Notes under the pieces: generated by a model
The model's database searches: none
What the model saw: the letters and a program-made list of their open reading frames with translations, nothing else
Told to the model about the DNA's origin: nothing
Program-made: the position numbers and the translations under genes
DNA from: Chrysomallon squamiferum
Taxonomy: Eukaryota; Mollusca; Gastropoda; Neomphalida; Peltospiridae
NCBI GenBank assembly: GCA_012295275.1
Contig: CM022670.1
Span: forward strand, 4,181,264 to 4,245,263
Direction: 5' to 3'
DNA: 64,000 nucleotides
Shown here: positions 59,510-64,000 of the stretch, in pieces
Layout: each line of letters begins with the position of its first letter
Numbering within the stretch: the stretch's first letter is position 1

Positions 59510-60300
59510 CTGAGGCACCCATCAAAATTTGTATATATTACGGGTGGCTAAAACAAATATACATGATTTAATGTTTCTTTGTACGTATAACTGTAAATTG
59601 GTACACTCATTAACCAAGTTGTCGATGGACGGCAAATAGACATAGAACATTTTTATCAGCACAAAGTAACGCACTCTTTTCCATTTGTGTTTAGCATTAT
59701 ATGTCGGTAAAAAAAAAAAAAAAAAAAAAAAAAATCTGAAATAAAAACAATATATATAAATATAAAATTAAATTAAAAAATATCAAATAAAAAATAAATC
59801 GAAATAGATAAAACAAGACAAAGCAAACAAACAATAAAACGTACTGAACTTTAACAACTTATATTATAAAAATTGGGAGTTGAAACTTTCTTAAAATGTT
59901 ACATGATCTGAGATACAGATGTTGTCCGTAACTGGCCAGATGTATAAACGATGATCTCTGATATTAGAATAACAGAAGACACTCACTGAGATTAGTCAAA
60001 CCAATACTAGGATTAAATCTAGTTACAACCATACACACTTAATTCCTGCCATTCGATCGTGCTACTTTCGAGACTAACCTTTTTTGATTAGGAACTTGTC
60101 ATTTGAAATCAGAAATACAAATTTAATCCTAACAGTATTTATTGGACAGGAATGCGATGTGAACTATATTTAATTTCATTAATGAAACTGTTTGTGCAGT
60201 TTCTTTTGCTTGTAATCGAACTCTGTATCGGCAAGACCTAATTTCTGTAACACAGTACGCACACTCACTATAATTAGACATAGTTCTTGTGATATAGGAT
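55794..60300. other. Gene-poor, repeat-rich region
   Basis: No convincing gene. Repeats include poly-A at 56152-56175, GTT/TTTA runs at 56555-56680, (TA)n at 57366-57424 and 57436-57466, (GGAT)n-like sequence at 57680-57760 and poly-A at 59475-59507 and 59709-59734. Overlapping open frames on both strands at 55816-56263 have no recognisable content. A tRNA-like fragment lies at 56762-56825. Confidence 0.5.
56762..56825 (+). repeat. tRNA-SINE-like fragment
   Basis: GTGATGATTAAGTCACTGAA resembles a decayed box A region. GGATCGAATCCCG 33 nt further on matches the box B pattern GGTTCGAATCC. No cloverleaf can be drawn with paired acceptor ends, so this is read as the head of a tRNA-derived SINE and not as a tRNA gene. 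Confidence 0.4.
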
Positions 60301-60328
60301 TCGATCCATCAGTCTACCAGGCAAGTCT

Positions 60329-60390
60329 GGAATCGAACTGTCAACATACCAGACCTAATTCCTGCGACCTGACCACCGAAGAGCTAAAGG
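60329..60390 (-). repeat. tRNA-SINE-like fragment, - strand
   Basis: On the - strand, TAGCTCTTCGGTGGTCAG (box A-like) is followed about 35 nt later by CAGTTCGATTCC (box B-like). Nearby GGATTCGATCC (60298-60306 region) and a second AATCGAACTCTG at about 60216 suggest a duplicated or composite decayed SINE. There is no valid acceptor stem. Confidence 0.4.
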
Positions 60391-61719
60391 CCATTATTTC
60401 CCGCTGTCAAGATTTCTCTTGGGTCATACAAGGTTCAGGCGCCCAAAGAAGTCAACAACAAAATCAAACGCTCACCAGTAAACGCGAATGCTGTTGTTCC
60501 TAGCTACAGGTCGCTAATTACCTAAATGAAAGAACCGCTGATACACAAGCCCTGATATGACATCTGTTACTTTCTCTATCATGATGGTTACCATATTCAC
60601 TGCTAGATAATTGATTTTTTATTATCTTTTTTTTTTTGTTTGTTTTTTTGACTAAGTCCTCACTGCTGTTGGTTAGTATAGTAGTAACGTGTTGTTTGTT
60701 ATGCAGGAAATTTCGCCACTTCTATTTAAGACTGTAAACGGGTTTGCGGCATGTTAACATCATTTACGTCTGTTGTAAATTTTGTTTGTTACTATCGATC
60801 TGTTCTTTAAGTGTTGTTACCTTCAAAAATACACAATACACACCAGGTTTGGAATACACAGTTCGGTCCACAGAGTTCAAGAGATCTCATAGATGTTGTA
60901 CTTTTTTACGTTAATTCCCATTCCAGTCTCAGGATGCTAGAATGTTGTTATGTTAATGCTGATAGAATAATAATGAATATAAAGATAATGATAATAACAG
61001 TAACAATAACGATAGCAACAATAACAGTGATGATGGCGACTGTAATAATAATGATGATGATGATGATGATGATGTTGACGAACAAGATAATGATAATAGT
61101 AACAATATCAACAACAACAACAATAATAATAATAATGATGATGATTATAATAATGATAATGATAATGAAATACAGGAATATTTGGAATCATGAAATGTCA
61201 GCAGTCAAAAAAAAAAAAAAAATAAATAAAAGAAAAAAAAAAAAAAAAAAAAAAAAAATAATTTAAAAAAATGTCATATTGGTGAGTTTATTTTACTGTA
61301 CTATTTTACACTTTTCTTAACATTGTCATGAAAGTAGTTTAATTTTAATTGTATTAATTTTGTATTTAACTCAGTCCACATAATCAGCTTGTATCAGTTT
61401 CATTTATATATTATTGTTGTTGTTGTTGTTGTTGTTGTCGTCGTCGTCGTTGTCATTGTCGTTATTTAACTCAGACCATATAATCAACTTGTATTATTAT
61501 TATTGTTGTTGTTGTTGTCGTCACTGTCATTGTCATCATCATTATTATTATTGCTATTGTTATTGTTGTTATTATCATCATCATCGTCATCATCATCACC
61601 AGCAGTAGCAGCAGCAGCAACAGCAGCAGCAGTATTATCATTATTGTTGTTATTATTAAATGTATTACTTACCACCATCATCGTTATCAGAATAATTATC
61701 ATCGTTATAGTTATTATAG

Positions 61720-61767
<48 letters not shown>

Positions 61768-62175
61768 GTTAATATTTGGTTTATCAGCCGCATATTGTTT
61801 AATATCATGCATGGTGTGTCGAAATTTATTTTTCACATCTGTGGCCATATTACTGTTATTGTTTTTTTTTTGTCTGTTTTTTTTTCTTCAAACTGCCATA
61901 GAGATATTTATAACAATAGGACCACAAGCTTGCTAACACAAGCTGCTGCACTATAAAAATCAAATTATAATTCACTCTGTGAATGAATCATTATTATTGT
62001 GAGTACAGGTAATGAAAACTAAACGAATACCTTTTAATCTTGTAATAAATAATCTTGTCCATACAACAAGCAGCTGTTGTTTTACAGCAAACATGAGAAG
62101 TGATCATTAATACAAGAATGAGCACAATTAAATTAACATACATAAAACAATATTGTATACAGATGTGTGTGTGTA

Positions 62176-62209
<34 letters not shown>

Positions 62210-62471
62210 AACACACACATGTATATATTCTGTAATTAAACGTGCGTGTTCATATTTAATTACGTTTTATGACATATGAGTATTATTGACAATGTCTGTC
62301 TGTCTGTCTATATGTATATTTATGTAAGTCGGTATATGTGTATGTATTGGATGTGTATATGTATATGCATATATGTGTCTGTGTGTATATGATTCTGTGG
62401 TGTACGTGTGTACGTACGTGTATGCAACTATATATATACATATATGAATATATGTATGCATGAACGTACAT

Positions 62472-62507
<36 letters not shown>

Positions 62508-63305
62508 GTGAACATAATATGTGCGATGTATATGTATACTGTCCTCTGTGTGTCTATTGCCAGTAGTAAACAATGAAATAAACGTACCTCGTACTTTTGA
62601 TACACACAGTACACTTTGGACACAAAGTCGAATCAGTCTGTGTCAAGCTGTGTGTTAGTGTTCAACAGCTGCTCCAGCCAAAACTCACATCAAATTATTA
62701 ATAGAACTCAGCTGAGTGGTTTTTTTAATGAGTCACGGAAATATAATACCATTATTATTTTTATTACTATCAACACCACCACCACGACAACTACTACTTC
62801 TACCGCTGCTGCTACTGTGACAATTTCTACGTTACTATAACAACAGCAACAACAAAAAAAACCCACATGAAAATCTAACAATAATGATCATAGAACAAGA
62901 AGAAAAATGTCGAAGATAACAAATATAAAAAGAAAAATTTCAAAAGAAAAGGCTGGTTTGTCTCAAGCTATTAAAGCTATCTGAACATCTGAAATATCTT
63001 CATTCAAAAACTGGTAGAAAAACGTTTTATCACTGTGTTTGATACGAGTATTTGATGCAGATGATTTCTTCTCGTTCCTCTGATTGATGTTTTCTTTTTG
63101 GACGTAGGGCAGAGACTAATCGTTCGTGACACGTTATCAGCTTTGCAAGACAGTCTTGTTGTAAGTCGGAGGCGAGTCGCTGGCAAACTGGTTTTATATT
63201 ACTCGAGGTGCTGGTTGTTTGCTTTTCTAACCGTTAGATTTATTTATTTATTTATTCATTTATTTTTGTTTTTTGTTGGTTTGTTTTTCTGTTTATTTTT
63301 CTGAA

Positions 63306-63357
<52 letters not shown>

Positions 63358-64000
63358 TTTTTTTTAAAATACACAAAAAAATTCAGATAATCCAGATATA
63401 ATGTTATATGTAATCATACTCTGAAATCGTAGTTGGAATGTAAAAATAGTTCTGCAGAATTCGATATAAGCAGGACAACACATACCATAATAATAATAGT
63501 AACAGTAGTAGCAACAGAAGTGCTAGTGGTATTGGAACCAGTGGGAGTATCGGTTACAATAGCGGTAAAAGTGGTAGTAGCAGCAGTAGTTGAAGTAGTA
63601 GTCGTAAAACGATATCACTACCGCCATCACCACCACTACCACGACCACCACCAACACCACCACCAACAACAACTATAATAATAATAATAATAATAATAAT
63701 AGCAGCAGCCTCTGTTCCACGTGATGATGATTGGAAGTGCTATAATCTGTGCTAAGATGCTTTACTTGAATTGAAGCAGACTAAGAGTTTAAGAAGATTC
63801 TTACTTTGATATTGTTCCTGCAAGTCTCCAGACAGTTGTCTTCATAATACTAACTAGTCATCATGGCAACGAGAACAGACATTTTGTATTCTGCCGAATT
63901 TCATGTCAGTTATTATTAATTCATGAATATTAGTTGTAATAATTATATTTACATGAGGCTTTCAGTCTACCTGCAGTTTCTGTTTGTCTGAGTTTGTCTC
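60391..64000. other. Gene-poor right end of the window
   Basis: Dominated by simple repeats: GAT/AAT/ACA triplets at 60965-61170, poly-A at 61207-61258 and GTT/ATC/AGC triplets at 61410-61640. (ATT)n lies at 61724-61769, GT/TA/CA runs at 62160-62510 and poly-A at 63309-63335. A 32-nt direct repeat (tatttaactcag...cttgtat) lies at about 61363 and 61464. The only coding-like block is 63108-63160. Confidence 0.5.
63108..63160 (+). CDS. Possible short internal coding exon
   Basis: A T-rich tract and AG (63106-63107) precede 53 nt, open in the frame QRLIVRDTLSALQDSLV, that ends at a strong donor gtt|gtaagt. Composition is more balanced than its flanks. No partner exon was found in the window, so this is weak. 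Confidence 0.2.

Noticed and set aside
60329-60390. tRNA gene on the - strand
   Set aside because: Box A- and box B-like sequences are present, but acceptor and anticodon stems do not pair; SINE debris is the better reading.
61484-61772. Poly-Asn/Asp and poly-Leu/Ser open frames
   Set aside because: Products of GTT/ATC/AGC triplet repeats.

Overview
This is a nuclear window from an animal genome. It is AT-rich, carries split genes with GT-AG introns, and is crowded with microsatellites. The protein sequences look invertebrate. A lophotrochozoan, probably a mollusc, is my best guess, but that is inference and the window holds no diagnostic marker.

Three well-supported multi-exon genes lie on the + strand. 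Positions 1-9095 hold the last 16 exons of HERC2, a giant HECT ubiquitin ligase: its final RCC1-like propeller and its HECT domain, with the 5' part outside the window. Positions 14342-22450 hold a complete 10-exon SLC7 amino-acid transporter, closest by eye to the b(0,+)AT/SLC7A9 type. Positions 28047-33988 hold UBE3A (E6AP), from the AZUL zinc finger to the final GFGML, in 10 coding exons. HERC2 and UBE3A are near neighbours in the same orientation and order as on human 15q11-q13. HERC2 and E6AP are known to bind each other in mammals.

The right half (34-64 kb) is gene-poor. It holds a 2.0 kb DNA transposon with unequal terminal inverted repeats around a broken captured ORF (38.5-40.5 kb). 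It also holds two small paralogous single-exon ORFs on the - strand (42.9-43.3 and 45.6-46.0 kb) and a weaker inverted-repeat element (49.8-51.7 kb). A single-pass membrane protein gene of unknown function lies on the - strand (52.1-53.4 kb, with a likely 5' UTR exon at 55.7 kb). After that come long simple repeats and tRNA-SINE-like fragments. A weak - strand coding exon (13.06-13.23 kb) lies head-to-head with the SLC7 gene, and an orphan hydrophobic exon (26.4 kb) lies between SLC7 and UBE3A.

The most unusual structure is inside the SLC7 gene. The 3' end of exon 5, its 5' splice site and the start of the intron have been amplified into a ten-copy tandem array (18730-19540). Nine copies keep an intact GTAAGT donor. 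The same gene has an in-frame 10-residue duplication in exon 8. It also has two 82-nt complementary tracts, (GA)41 and (TC)41, flanking exons 2-3, and a hAT-type element with target-site duplication in intron 4.
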